From the NCBI GenBank assembly GCA_000349905.1, contig KB722736.1, positions 928,536-992,535 on the forward strand: DNA of 64,000 nucleotides, read 5' to 3'. This document shows, in pieces, positions 42,634 through 51,663 of this stretch (its first letter is position 1; the number at the start of each line of letters is the position of its first letter). The translations under genes were made by a program, and so were the position numbers. Source of the stretch: Volvariella volvacea V23. Taxonomy: Eukaryota > Basidiomycota > Agaricomycetes > Agaricales > Pluteaceae. Below the pieces are notes generated by a model. The model saw nothing but the letters and a program-made list of their open reading frames with translations, was not told the DNA's origin and made no database searches.

Positions 42634-44295
42634 CTATGATAGCGATGCGCCGACCAGAGTCGGGGCCACGCAGACTCCATCTTTCGTCCGTATTCTGTGC
42701 ACGCTCTTGGTCACAGGGTTCACCCATGCGGCCTCCTTTGTCTCAAGCGTGATAAACCCTACGTCATATCAGTATCGCGAATTCTAGACGTATGCTGTTG
42801 CATTTACCAGGTTGAACAGTTTCAAAAATCTTCTTCTTTGGGTTCAGTTGGGAAAGTGGCGTGGCATCTGCAAAGTACTAATTCATTACTGATTCTCACT
42901 TTCAGGCCAGCCAACTCACCCTCGAACTCTGGTCCCTCAAAGTAGACACGTTCACCAGGCTTTGAGCCGGGAGGGGGCTGGATTAACTCAATTCCACCTT
43001 CCTTGCCTTCTTTGGATGTTGCCTGCATACTAGGGGGTTAAAAGCCTCTCCGGAGCTTGCGACAATATACTCACGCAAAGAACCATGGCAAAACTTTTTA
43101 CACCACGCATGTTGGCTGGTTTCAAGTTGCACTATAGGACATCATCACCAAAGGGCAAACTTAAGCTCCTGGCGACATACCACAGCGACAAGATACTTGT
43201 CCCGCATATCCTCAATGGGGATGTAATTTACTAGACCAGATACCACCGTCCGCGGTCCTGTCTCCTCGCCGAGGTCAATTTGCTGGAAAGTTGTCAATCT
43301 ATTGAGTACAAGTAATAAACGAAGATAACGCTGGCACTACCTCGACATAAAGGCCGTCCGCATCAGGGTGTTTGATAACTGGGAATCATAAGAAAATGTA
43401 CGCGGCCGAGAACATCTCCAACTCACTATCAACGATATGTCCAACACGCAAATCAATCATAGAAGGCACAGGTTCGCCATCGTCAGCAGCAGCAGCCTTA
43501 ACAGGGGTCTTCTTCTGTTTTCCTTCTTCACTGGCATCTTTCTTCTTTTCTTTCTTCTCTTTCTTTTGAGCCTTCTCTCCACCTGCAGCGGCAGCTTCTA
43601 CCTTTTCGGTTGGTGCAGATGTAGCAGCTGCGGGTGCTTGGCTACCTTCTGCCGCTACTGGCTTCGCCTTTTCCTTCTTCTTTGGTGGTTCCACCTTTCG
43701 CTCCAACTTGGGGGCTTCGTCCAATGGGAACGGTAAAAGCGGGAAAGGCGCTGACAGTTTATCTGCGACTTCGCGCACAGACTGGATTGATTGGATGTGG
43801 TCGAAGTAACGCGTCAAAGCAGGGTGGGCGAACGCTTTGGAAATTTCCAATTTTGACTAGACTATTCAGTATGCTAGGCATGTCACCTAAAATGCTTGAA
43901 CATACTAGTGCACCATGAAGCGAGCCATACAGGGCGACGTCTGCCGCTGTCAAGTAATTACTGACAAGATACGTGCGTGGTACGAGCAAGTCATTCAAAT
44001 CCTGGACAAGAACAAGTGGGTTAGTTTCCATTAGGCGGTAGTGCTCCATGGCTTCACCCACCTTGAACCCATCCTCCTTAGCGATGCTTTCCTCTGCGGT
44101 CTTCTCCACCCAATTAACGACGTCTGCTTGGTCCTGTTCGGTTTCTCCAACATATCGAGTAGCGTTCTCAGTCACACCCAATACTAGCTCCTTGACTGGC
44201 GGTTGTAATTTGGAAATTGCAGCTGACAACGACATCGTGCGTGACCAAGGAGATAATCTTGGGGTCAATCGATAGAGGCGAGTCAGGAAACTCAT
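42634..44295 (-). CDS. ARC1: Aminoacyl-tRNA synthetase cofactor ARC1 (EMAP-II/OB-fold)
   Basis: Cofactor that binds tRNA and docks methionyl- and glutamyl-tRNA synthetases. The N-terminal half is GST-C-like (LVSNYLTAADVALYGSLHG). A Lys/Ala/Glu-rich linker (KKEKAKPVAAEGSQAP; EKAQKKEKKEKKK) follows, then the EMAP-II-type OB fold: IDLRVGHIVD, KHPDADGLYVEQIDLGEE, RTVVSGLVNYIPIEDMRDKY, VAVCNLKPANMRGVKSFAMV, LCASSKEGKEGGIELIQPPP, GFITLETKEAAWVNPVTK. The TAG stop is at 42634. Two start codons are possible: ATG 44295 adds the basic prefix MSFLTRLYRLTPRLSPWSRT, while ATG 44235 (MSLSAAISKLQ) is the usual cytosolic type. Confidence 0.92.
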
Positions 44296-44317
44296 TTGGG
44301 AAATAAGAAATTGGGAC

Positions 44318-44323
44318 CACGTG
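44318..44323. promoter_or_regulatory. CACGTG box upstream of ARC1
   Basis: Palindromic CACGTG 23 bp before the first ARC1 ATG, a basic helix-loop-helix type site. Position is observed, binding is inferred. Confidence 0.3.
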
Positions 44324-44392
44324 ACCCTGACGCGGAACGCGTTGAATCACAGTGCTCAGTACAGGGTCAATTCTTGGGTCAGTTGGATGAGA

Positions 44393-44490
44393 ACCCATAG
44401 GGTGGGTTTTTTTTTTTAAATCTGTTATAGGCTGTAGCTAAGTACGGGCCCCCCGAAGGTGAATACGGATCAAGATCACCCATAGGGTGG
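44393..44490. repeat. 13-nt direct repeat ACCCATAGGGTGG
   Basis: The same 13 bases occur at 44393-44405 and 44478-44490 in the short interval between the ARC1 start and the end of the 2OG oxygenase gene. Each copy contains a small inverted ACCC/GGGT pair. The first copy abuts a poly-T run. Confidence 0.5.
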
Positions 44491-44563
44491 TTGATTCTGC
44501 GCAAAGAGTGATAATATACATTCCTAAATATGATATAAATTCCAGAGTTCCGTGCCAGGGTGC

Positions 44564-46103
44564 TTAATACCTCCCCTTCTTCTCGTCGGGTCCGACTTTG
44601 AAGTTGTTGTTGACCTTATTTATCAGGAAATCACCATATACAAGCCCCTTCTTCAAGGACACCTCAGCACCCTCGCGCTCTTGAATTCTGAGAGCGGCTT
44701 CAAGAGGTTTCACGAATGCAGTGAAGTTGGGCTCAAAGAAGAATGGTACCCTGCCAACCAGTATTACTATGATGTGAATTCGGGTGGGGTACTGTACTCA
44801 CGAAACGCTAAACGATTCGTGTCAATATTCTATCATGTGTAGTACAAACATTAACCTTACCGATAATTTGATCCTCGATGAACAACGCGATGCAGAGTTG
44901 AACGATAAAGTCCATTCGTCCATATCTCCCACACTAACAGTTCTCACTGAGTAACCTCATCACAGATGCTTGCTTTGAGACTCACTTTCACCAATATTGC
45001 ATACTACACAACCGGGAATTGGATCGGCGTTGATCCATACTCCCTTCTCTTCCCCCTCTTCTGTGGGCAGGCCAGTGGTATCTGCTCCAACTGCTCCGGG
45101 CTTTTGGAGGAACACCTGAAGTGCAGAAGGCGTTGGGTCGGCATACAAAAATCTAGATGAAACTTCGTGAATTGCAAATACAACAGTTCTAATACATCAC
45201 TCACGTAAGGCACCCATAGTCTCTTTAGGAGACAAAAGTAGTTGAATGATCAGCATAGTCCCTAGGCAAAAGGCGCAGGTGTCATTCTCACCTATGAGCA
45301 CCGCACGAGAAACCATCGTAATCATTTGGAAGAGGTGGATAACCTATACCTTCGTGAGCTGGTATACAATCCATATAGTCGTGTGAGTACTGACCAATTA
45401 CTCTCATCACCCAAAAACTATCCGTAACTTGGGTTTTCAAGGCTTCCCATTCTTCCTGAGTAGCCCCAAGGCCAGTTGCCATGCTATGAATACCAAGGCA
45501 TAGTATCGCAGTAAAATGCGTCGTTGAATGGTTTTGAACTTACGCTTCCATCACGATCAAGCCCAGGACTTTCATCTTCTCTATCCATTCAAGGTATTTC
45601 TCCTTGAAATCCGGCGGATTGGCTGGCCACTGATTCTCTCCCCATATTGGCTTAGTCTTATCTGGATTCTCAACTGGGCGATAGAAGTCAATCCCCTCAT
45701 GATTATCCGCCTTGCCATTGGTAACATTCTCCTTCAACCTGGCATAGCCTACGAAAGATCGAGCATCGAAAGAGTTAGCCACCAGAGTCTCGTACTACTT
45801 GATAGCATAAGGAGGTCAAAGCTAATCGCGTTCTTCACCTCGTGCATAATCCTCGTTTGCTAAGGCTATTTTATCCTTCTCCTCTTGTGGTAAATGGAAG
45901 AATTGTTGGGCCAAGTGCGCCAGATACTCTGGTTCCTTCGGATCCACATAGCTACTTATCTTGAGGTAGAAGAAGCCATAATCTCTACAAGCCTGATGCA
46001 AGGCAGCCGCTGTCGTGCGTCGGCGTTCAGCATCTTCAGGCCGGCTTGATAAGAAGGGTGCAATGTCAATGATAGGGAGAGTGGTAGATTTAGGAGCCGC
46101 CAT
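44564..46103 (-). CDS. 2-oxoglutarate/Fe(II) oxygenase, isopenicillin-N-synthase type
   Basis: Soluble non-haem iron oxygenase; substrate unknown. The start is ATG 46103 (MAAPKSTTLPIIDIAPFLSS). The DIOX_N part includes ACRDYGFFYLK and HLAQQFFHLPQEEKDKIAL; then GYARLKENVTNGKADNHEG and RPVENPDKTKPIWGENQWP. Iron ligands: HRDYGCLTFLYAD (His and Asp of HxD, across two introns) and the distal His in STLHRVVHRG; the 2OG-binding arginine would be in NYRVPFFFEP, but the serine of the usual RxS is replaced by proline in my splice. The C terminus is LVYGDFLINKVNNNF ... KKGRY at 44564. Six or more introns. No biosynthetic cluster surrounds it. Confidence 0.88.
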
Positions 46104-46340
46104 TTATCTGTGCAATGAATGAATGATACGGAATTAGAGGTTATTATCGGAACATCTTGAACTCGAATGGGCTTCTGTCTCCGACTTCTGTATCTGGACC
46201 ACTTATTATTAATATCATCTTATCTGATTAGATTGTGGTTCACAAAAGGGGAATGCTACACGTATGCTAGGAGATCAACTACAAACAAAACATATGCGAC
46301 AGTGGACGAAGAAAGGACTCGGAGGCGACAAGGGATGTCC

Positions 46341-47603
46341 TCAATCTGTACGACTTTGAGGTGAGTAAATCGTGCGTCCTGGGTTTGGCGCTGAACGTCC
46401 AAATGGTCCGCCGGGCCCTTGGAGGAATGCGCTTGCGGGACCAGTAAACTGTCCAGGCCAGTTTTCTTCTTGAGGCCCAAGCGGAGGTTGCGCGTATTGT
46501 GCTAAACGTGAGGGTGATGGATATTCATTTCGGGGCCGAGGGGGAGGTGCACCACTTGTAGAAGATGATGATGAGCTGGCATGACCATTTAGCGAAGTTC
46601 GAGGGGGGAGGGAGATCGTTGCTCTAGATCGTTCTGGCGGCGCCTGGGATGCACTGTGCTCACTCGGCCAAGGGTTTTCTGACCGCACGCTATCAGTCGG
46701 TTCGCGTGTAGCGTCGATGCCGTTGACCTTGGCTCGCCGATGTGAATTCCCGTTGATAGACTCTAGGCTGATTGTTCGATTCTTGCCTTTGAATTTTGTT
46801 AAGGCTGTCGCGGGAAGAGTTTCTGCTTGCGATGCAGCATGCGCAGAGGCAGAAAGTGCAGCTGGATCCTCCTCCAATAGTTCTTTCTCCCTGGCAGTTC
46901 GCAGTCTCAGAGCCTCAGAGAGAGGCATCGGTGGGGGGACGGTATCTAGAATCACATCGGTGGTCAAAATAAGAATATCACACTTAGCATATAATATCAC
47001 CTTCTAGGAACATAAACTCTTGATATTGTTGAATGGACGCAGCTAGAGAGTGTTTACTGTGAGCAAGGGTCATAGTGTGAAGAGTTACTTTAACATACCC
47101 ATATCACGATATGTAACTGCGTTACGCCGTTCAAATGCTGCTTGGCGTTGCGCAGCTTGTGCCATCCGCTTGATAAACTCTTCCTGTAGTTGAGAGCAGG
47201 CGCTTAGTCTAAGTATGTAAAAGCCATACATAAAACATACACACCGTGGCCACTGACAAAATAAATAGCCCCTCCTTTGATAGTGCGAGGTTTCCCGTCA
47301 CGCCTACGACACCGGCGTTGTTATTGAGAATGGTAAGCGTGAGCGGAGGTAGAGACTCATACCTTCGGCCTGGAGAATATTTTCTACTCGAACGATTGGC
47401 AACAGACTTTCACCGGGAAGGCGGTCTGCTGGTGGACCAAGGTGGTTTTTGTCGTAATTATATTTCATGTTATGGTTCCATGGCGAGTCGTCATCGGAGT
47501 CAAGTTGATCAACCTCCTCTTCAACTTCAGTATCGGGATCAACACTGTTCGCGTGTGATGTTGGTTTTTCTGGTATTGATGTCCCAGACAGGTGAGTTGC
47601 CAT
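46341..47603 (-). CDS. Histone-fold protein, DNA polymerase epsilon / CHRAC small subunit type
   Basis: CBFD/NFYB/HMF histone-fold protein related to Dpb3/POLE4 and CHRAC subunits. The start is ATG 47603 (MATHLSGTSIPEKPTSHANS), followed by an acidic run EVEEEVDQLDSDDD. The histone fold is assembled from four exons: PGESLLPIVRVENILQAEG, VTGNLALSKEGLFILSVATE, EFIKRMAQAAQRQAAFERRN, AVTYRDMAASIQQYQEFMFL. Then DTVPPPMPLSEALRLRTARE begins a C-terminal region of about 200 residues. That region is Pro/Ser-rich and disordered-looking, much longer than in yeast, with stop at 46341. Whether it sits in polymerase epsilon, a remodeller, or both cannot be decided from sequence alone. Confidence 0.85.
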
Positions 47604-47975
47604 TAGAGGGTAAAGTGTCTAGATAGTCGCGTTTCGCGTTCGTATAGTATGAGGCGGCGAAACGGAGTGGGGTGGCGATGGGTGAGGCTGGGGTGGTTGT
47701 GAACCCTGTGTGATGGTGGGAGAAGATGGCACCTAGACGAAAACGGAGGGGCCGAAAGTATGAGGAAGGGGACAACGCGTTTTTTCCGCCCCAGGTCAAC
47801 AAATGACATGGCACTTTTGCTCTGCCTAACTTCACGGGCACATCAAAGTTCATAGGGCAAGCACAGATCATGTTCATATTCAAATACGAGAAAAGCGCGT
47901 CAAAGGCTAAGATTTCAGAACATAGTAGATACATCATGCCAGATTTTCTACAGAATGATGACCATGACACTATCT
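47604..47975. other. Intergenic region, no gene seen
   Basis: About 370 bp: upstream of the histone-fold gene and downstream of the small heat-shock gene, both on the minus strand. Nothing distinct. Confidence 0.4.
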
Positions 47976-48558
47976 TTAATTCACTGGGATAGTAACAGAG
48001 CCCTTATCCTCTGCCTTGCCCAAGGTGACATTCAGAACGCCATTCTCAAGTTTCGCGTTGACATTGTTGGCATCCACAGGGCGGGGAAGCCATACCGTAC
48101 GAGTAAAGGTCGTATTCTCGGAATACGCGCGCTCTGTGGATATTTTCTGTCCAGTATCACCCTTGGTGACATCTTGGGTCGCCTCTACTCCTTTAAGTCA
48201 GCTGCGTATAGCAAGGTGGGAAATCCTACGTACCGTCACCAGATACGTCGGCTGTTGCGGTATCAGGCACCGGCCTCGTCGTGGATGTCTTCCCTTCTAT
48301 TGTGATGCTCCTCCCATTATCCCCAATACGAACCTGGACGTTCTCCTTGCTTACACCAGGTAAGTCCGCCTCTACGACGTACTTGTTACCCTGCTCGGTA
48401 ACATCAACTGCGGGGCGAGCTAGATAGGGTGACCTAAAGAAGGGGTCATCGAAAGCGGAGCGGGCAGGGAGACTACTAAGATAACCAGCTCGTGAAATGG
48501 GCTCATCGAGCATGCGGAAGAGAGGGCGAAATTCGTTGAATAAACGAGCGAGAGACAT
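47976..48558 (-). CDS. Small heat-shock protein (Hsp20/alpha-crystallin)
   Basis: ATP-independent chaperone. The start is ATG 48558 (MSLARLFNEFRPLFRMLDEP). The alpha-crystallin domain starts at RPAVDVTEQGNKYVVEADLP and includes GVSKENVQVRIGDNGRSITI. One intron near 48190-48235 then leads to QKISTERAYSENTTFTRTVW, LPRPVDANNVNAKLENGVLN and VTLGK. The latter holds the family A-x-x-x-N-G-V-L signature as AKLENGVL. The end VTIPVN at 47976 resembles the C-terminal IxI anchor. The promoter has TATATAA 57 bp upstream, plus CACGTG and TGACGTCA further out. Confidence 0.94.
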
Positions 48559-48614
48559 AGCGACTTTTTCTGGCAGGGTTTACTGGAAGAGTTTGCTAGT
48601 TTTACTGTCCAACC

Positions 48615-48621
48615 TTATATA
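48615..48621 (-). promoter_or_regulatory. TATA box of the small heat-shock gene
   Basis: TATATAA on the minus strand, 57 bp upstream of ATG 48558, in line with a strongly inducible promoter. Confidence 0.55.
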
Positions 48622-48718
48622 CCACCGAGTCATGTTGTTTCAGCGAGAACACGAGCGAGAAAGTCCTAGAAAGCGCCGGTTCCAGTCTCTAGATCTGAAT
48701 GGAATGGGATCCGTGATT

Positions 48719-48745
48719 CACGTGCACACTTACACTATGACGTCA
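48719..48745. promoter_or_regulatory. CACGTG plus TGACGTCA pair upstream of Hsp20 gene
   Basis: CACGTG at 48719-48724 and TGACGTCA at 48738-48745, about 160-190 bp upstream of the Hsp20 start. Both are palindromic stress/bZIP/bHLH-type boxes. I did not find a clean array of GAA/TTC heat-shock units. Confidence 0.4.
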
Positions 48746-48880
48746 GAAGTCATCCACCTCGACTGAGATTCACCAATGCACACTACAAACACTCATGATA
48801 TGGTACAGACTACGATAGGTTACTATACAACTAATATGTGGCAAAAAGTCCAAATGTAAGACAAAAGCTGCCTCTATCCA

Positions 48881-50221
48881 CTAACTATTCACTGGCCATT
48901 CAACTACCCATTGTGCAGGAACCGTGTGTTCCTGGTTATCATCATCCTCGAACTTGAGCTTGTAGGTGGGAATGTGCTTGGATGACAATGCCGCCTGGGA
49001 CACGTCAGCCTTAAGATCGATTGCATCGTGTCAAAATGACTCACCCGGCCCGTGGACTGCATTTCTCTAGGTGTGGCAATAACCTCTGCTCGATAAAAGC
49101 AGCTTGTATCCGGGTATAGTGCCAACACAGCCGAACCAGCTGGGAACTCGGGATACGAGTTCACGTGGGAGATGCTGCCAGGAGCTGCATCTGGATCTGG
49201 CAATGGTATTATGGCACTTAGCTTTGTATCATATACCCTATCGCGAATGAGTGAGACTAAGCTGTAAGTAATGAAGGATGAAGCTTACAAGCCTGGTTGG
49301 CCATCCTCCTGTGGCTCTGCGTCCTGGACCTGATATCTGGGGAGCGATGAGTCCGAACTGTCGACAAAACTCGGCCAATACCGACCTATTCTTATCTATG
49401 CATTTAGTTACAATTGCAAGTATCCAGGTATTCTCCTCCGTATCACCCGTCCCGCTTTTGCTCGGCGGCGGGTGGAATGCAACCTTGCGTCCTTCCTGCA
49501 ACGGGAGTTTGGCTTCCTTGCGGCCAGATGGACCGCGAGGAAATTGACTCGATGGAGGTCCCACAGATCCCCGAGCAGGCAGAGTAATCGATACACCCCT
49601 ATTATTAGCGGCAGAGCCCCCCACAGGGCCTGATGGTGAAGCGGCACGGGGTCGCTTGCGTTTGTCTGCAATGAGGACAATCGTTCATCCGTTCAGATTC
49701 TCGTGAATCCTATACCAGTAGAATTTCCTTACCAGGTGGCAATGATTCAGGTGCCTTTCTGAGCGCAATCAAAACTCCGACGAGTTCGATTGCTTCATCA
49801 ATGGCTCTGGAGTGGCGTTTATACAATGTGCCAAGTTTAATATAGGGTAAGACATACTTGGCCTCTTCTTTAGCTGCAGCTTGAATTCCTTGCAAGTTGG
49901 ATACAAGTTTCTTATGTACAGCTTTCACACCGTCAATACCCTCTGCAGGGAGGGTATCATCTGTTGGCCACCCATTCATCAACCTATTGACGCGGTCAAT
50001 CGTATCTAACGTTGTTGAGCTCGGATATTTAAGAGACAGCGACTGCAGTGAGCCAGCTGCACGAGACCAACACCCGAGTTCTGTAAACGGAATGAGAAAC
50101 GTGGGGCGGTTCAAGTTAGGTAAGATTAGCGTGTTTTCAATCGCCGTTACAGAGTGAATGAGGTTTTGTGCGCACCTTCGGTTGATGCGGGGCGTGTGGG
50201 GACACCTCGGCGTCTCTCCAT
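48881..50221 (-). CDS. SGF29: SAGA complex subunit SGF29, tandem Tudor
   Basis: Reader of H3K4 methylation that anchors SAGA/ADA to chromatin. The start is ATG 50221 (MERRRGVPTRPASTE). A helical N-terminal half (WSRAAGSLQSLSLKYPSSTT; DTIDRVNRLMNGWP; LVSNLQGIQAAAKEEAKYV) is followed by a basic Pro/Ser linker (KRKRPRAASPSG). The SGF29 domain follows: EGRKVAFHPPP, EENTWILAIVTKCIDK, YQVQDAEPQEDGQPG, LSAIIPLPDPDAAPGSISHV, YPEFPAGSAVLALYPDTSCF and YRAEVIATPREM, ending YKLKFEDDDNQEHTVPAQWV and VEWPVNS at 48881. The aromatic residues of the methyl-lysine pocket appear kept. Confidence 0.93.
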
Positions 50222-50441
50222 ACTATATTGGTAATGATGGTGCCAGAAAAACTAGCACTTGGGTAGTCAGAACAAACCTGACGTTCTAGATAGTGTTGTG
50301 GAGTGGTTAAGCTGTCCCATCCATTTTGAAACTCCGATGCCACGCAGCGTGTCGCCCACTGACAATGCGGCGCGAGCGTTTGACGCTGTAATAATGTAAA
50401 TGGCTATCTTTAAGAAATGAGTTATATTTAGTTATAATCTA

Positions 50442-51438
50442 CTACTCTCCCTCAATTTCCGTCGGTGTGGGCACTAGTTTGCGGAGGGAGACGTCGTACA
50501 CGACTAATAGCTGTCTGAGTACCGACCTAGGGTCCAGTAAGTGGGATAATGGCTTACCTTCCTCCACCTTTTTGATGTCGTATTTCAGGCTGTCAAACCT
50601 TCGGCGGAGTTGATCGTTCTTGAGGTTCAACTAGATTTACTCATTGAGCTGAGGACAAAAACTGATATCAAGTAACAAACCATCGAGAAACCTGCAAAGA
50701 GATCCTTAACGAAAACAGATATCTTGAGAGGCTCTTCAAAATTGGCAAGAGTTACAGCATTAACTGCAAGTCGAGACTAGATGCACATAATATCAAAAAC
50801 CCGCTGGAGACAACTAGGAGCACGCACAAGTTCATTTACAAGACTGATTATGCCGTGCAGATAATCCTCTACAGGAATTCCAAATCGGTCCTTCCAAGTC
50901 TCGTCGACTGCAGATCTGAAGCTGGGGTAGTGAAATATGGTGTCAACATCATTACTCACTTCCAAGAACCTCTTCTATTCCAGCCACTGATATTAGTGTG
51001 CGATGGCTGAGATACTCGATCATTGCAATGGAGGACACAGCAGAACGCAGAGGGGCTGTCCACATATCCCTGTAGCGCCAATGCTGATTAGGCGGAATAA
51101 GAGACGCCAAAGCAGCGGTTGTTTCCTTGCAGCTCTGTAGGATAGGGCGCACAGAGTCCAGCAATTTGGGCACTAGTCGGGATCAATGTCGTCGTTGAAC
51201 AAATTCAATAAGAATGCCATAGACCAACACGGACTTGCGCTCGCAGGTGTAGAGTGTATTTTGTTCAATATACCAGACATGATGCGTGCTTTCTTATCAA
51301 ACTCGTTGACCTGGTTTCGGATATTCTGAGGGAATGCTGTGTGCGTGCGGTTCGGAGGTAGAGATGGTGATGTACCTCACGAAAAGCAGTGTCCTGGTCG
51401 AGAAGGGAGTTGATCTGTTCCACGGTGTGCGAGTCCAT
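50442..51438 (-). CDS. Translin
   Basis: Single-strand nucleic-acid-binding protein that with TRAX forms the C3PO RNase. The start is ATG 51438 (MDSHTVEQINSLLDQDTAFR); the upstream in-frame codon is TTG. Helical translin blocks follow over several exons: NQVNEFDKKARIMSGILNKI, LPKLLDSVRPILQSCKETTA, LIPPNQHWRYRDMWTAPLRS, SSIAMIEYLSHRTLISVAGI, ETWKDRFGIPVEDYLHGIIS, LVNEL, SRLAVNAVTLANFEEPLKIS, DLFAGF and LKNDQLRRRFDSLKYDIKKV, then VVYDVSLRKL to the stop at 50442. It is divergent from SEN1 with 225 bp between the starts. Confidence 0.93.
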
Positions 51439-51663
51439 TCTGTGCTGGAGGTGGTTCAAGCTTGTTCGACTTCGAGCTGGAATATCATATCATAACCGAA
51501 ACTGAGAAAAGTGGCACCCTCGATCTTTGCCATCTCACGTGCCACTATGACTTGTCGCGTCCTACTGCGATCGTGTTCCCTAATTTAACACACACGTTCC
51601 CCTTCCTCCCTTTCCACCCTATTCACTCCTTCTCTTTTCTCAGCCCGACGTGTACACGAATCC
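51439..51663. promoter_or_regulatory. Divergent promoter translin / SEN1
   Basis: 225 bp between the start codons of two divergent nucleic-acid-processing genes. Pyrimidine-rich on the SEN1 side (51600-51650), no TATA box evident. Confidence 0.45.

Noticed and set aside
48559..48700. Heat-shock elements upstream of the Hsp20 gene
   Set aside because: GAA and TTC triplets are present but their spacing does not follow the 5-bp periodicity of a real element.
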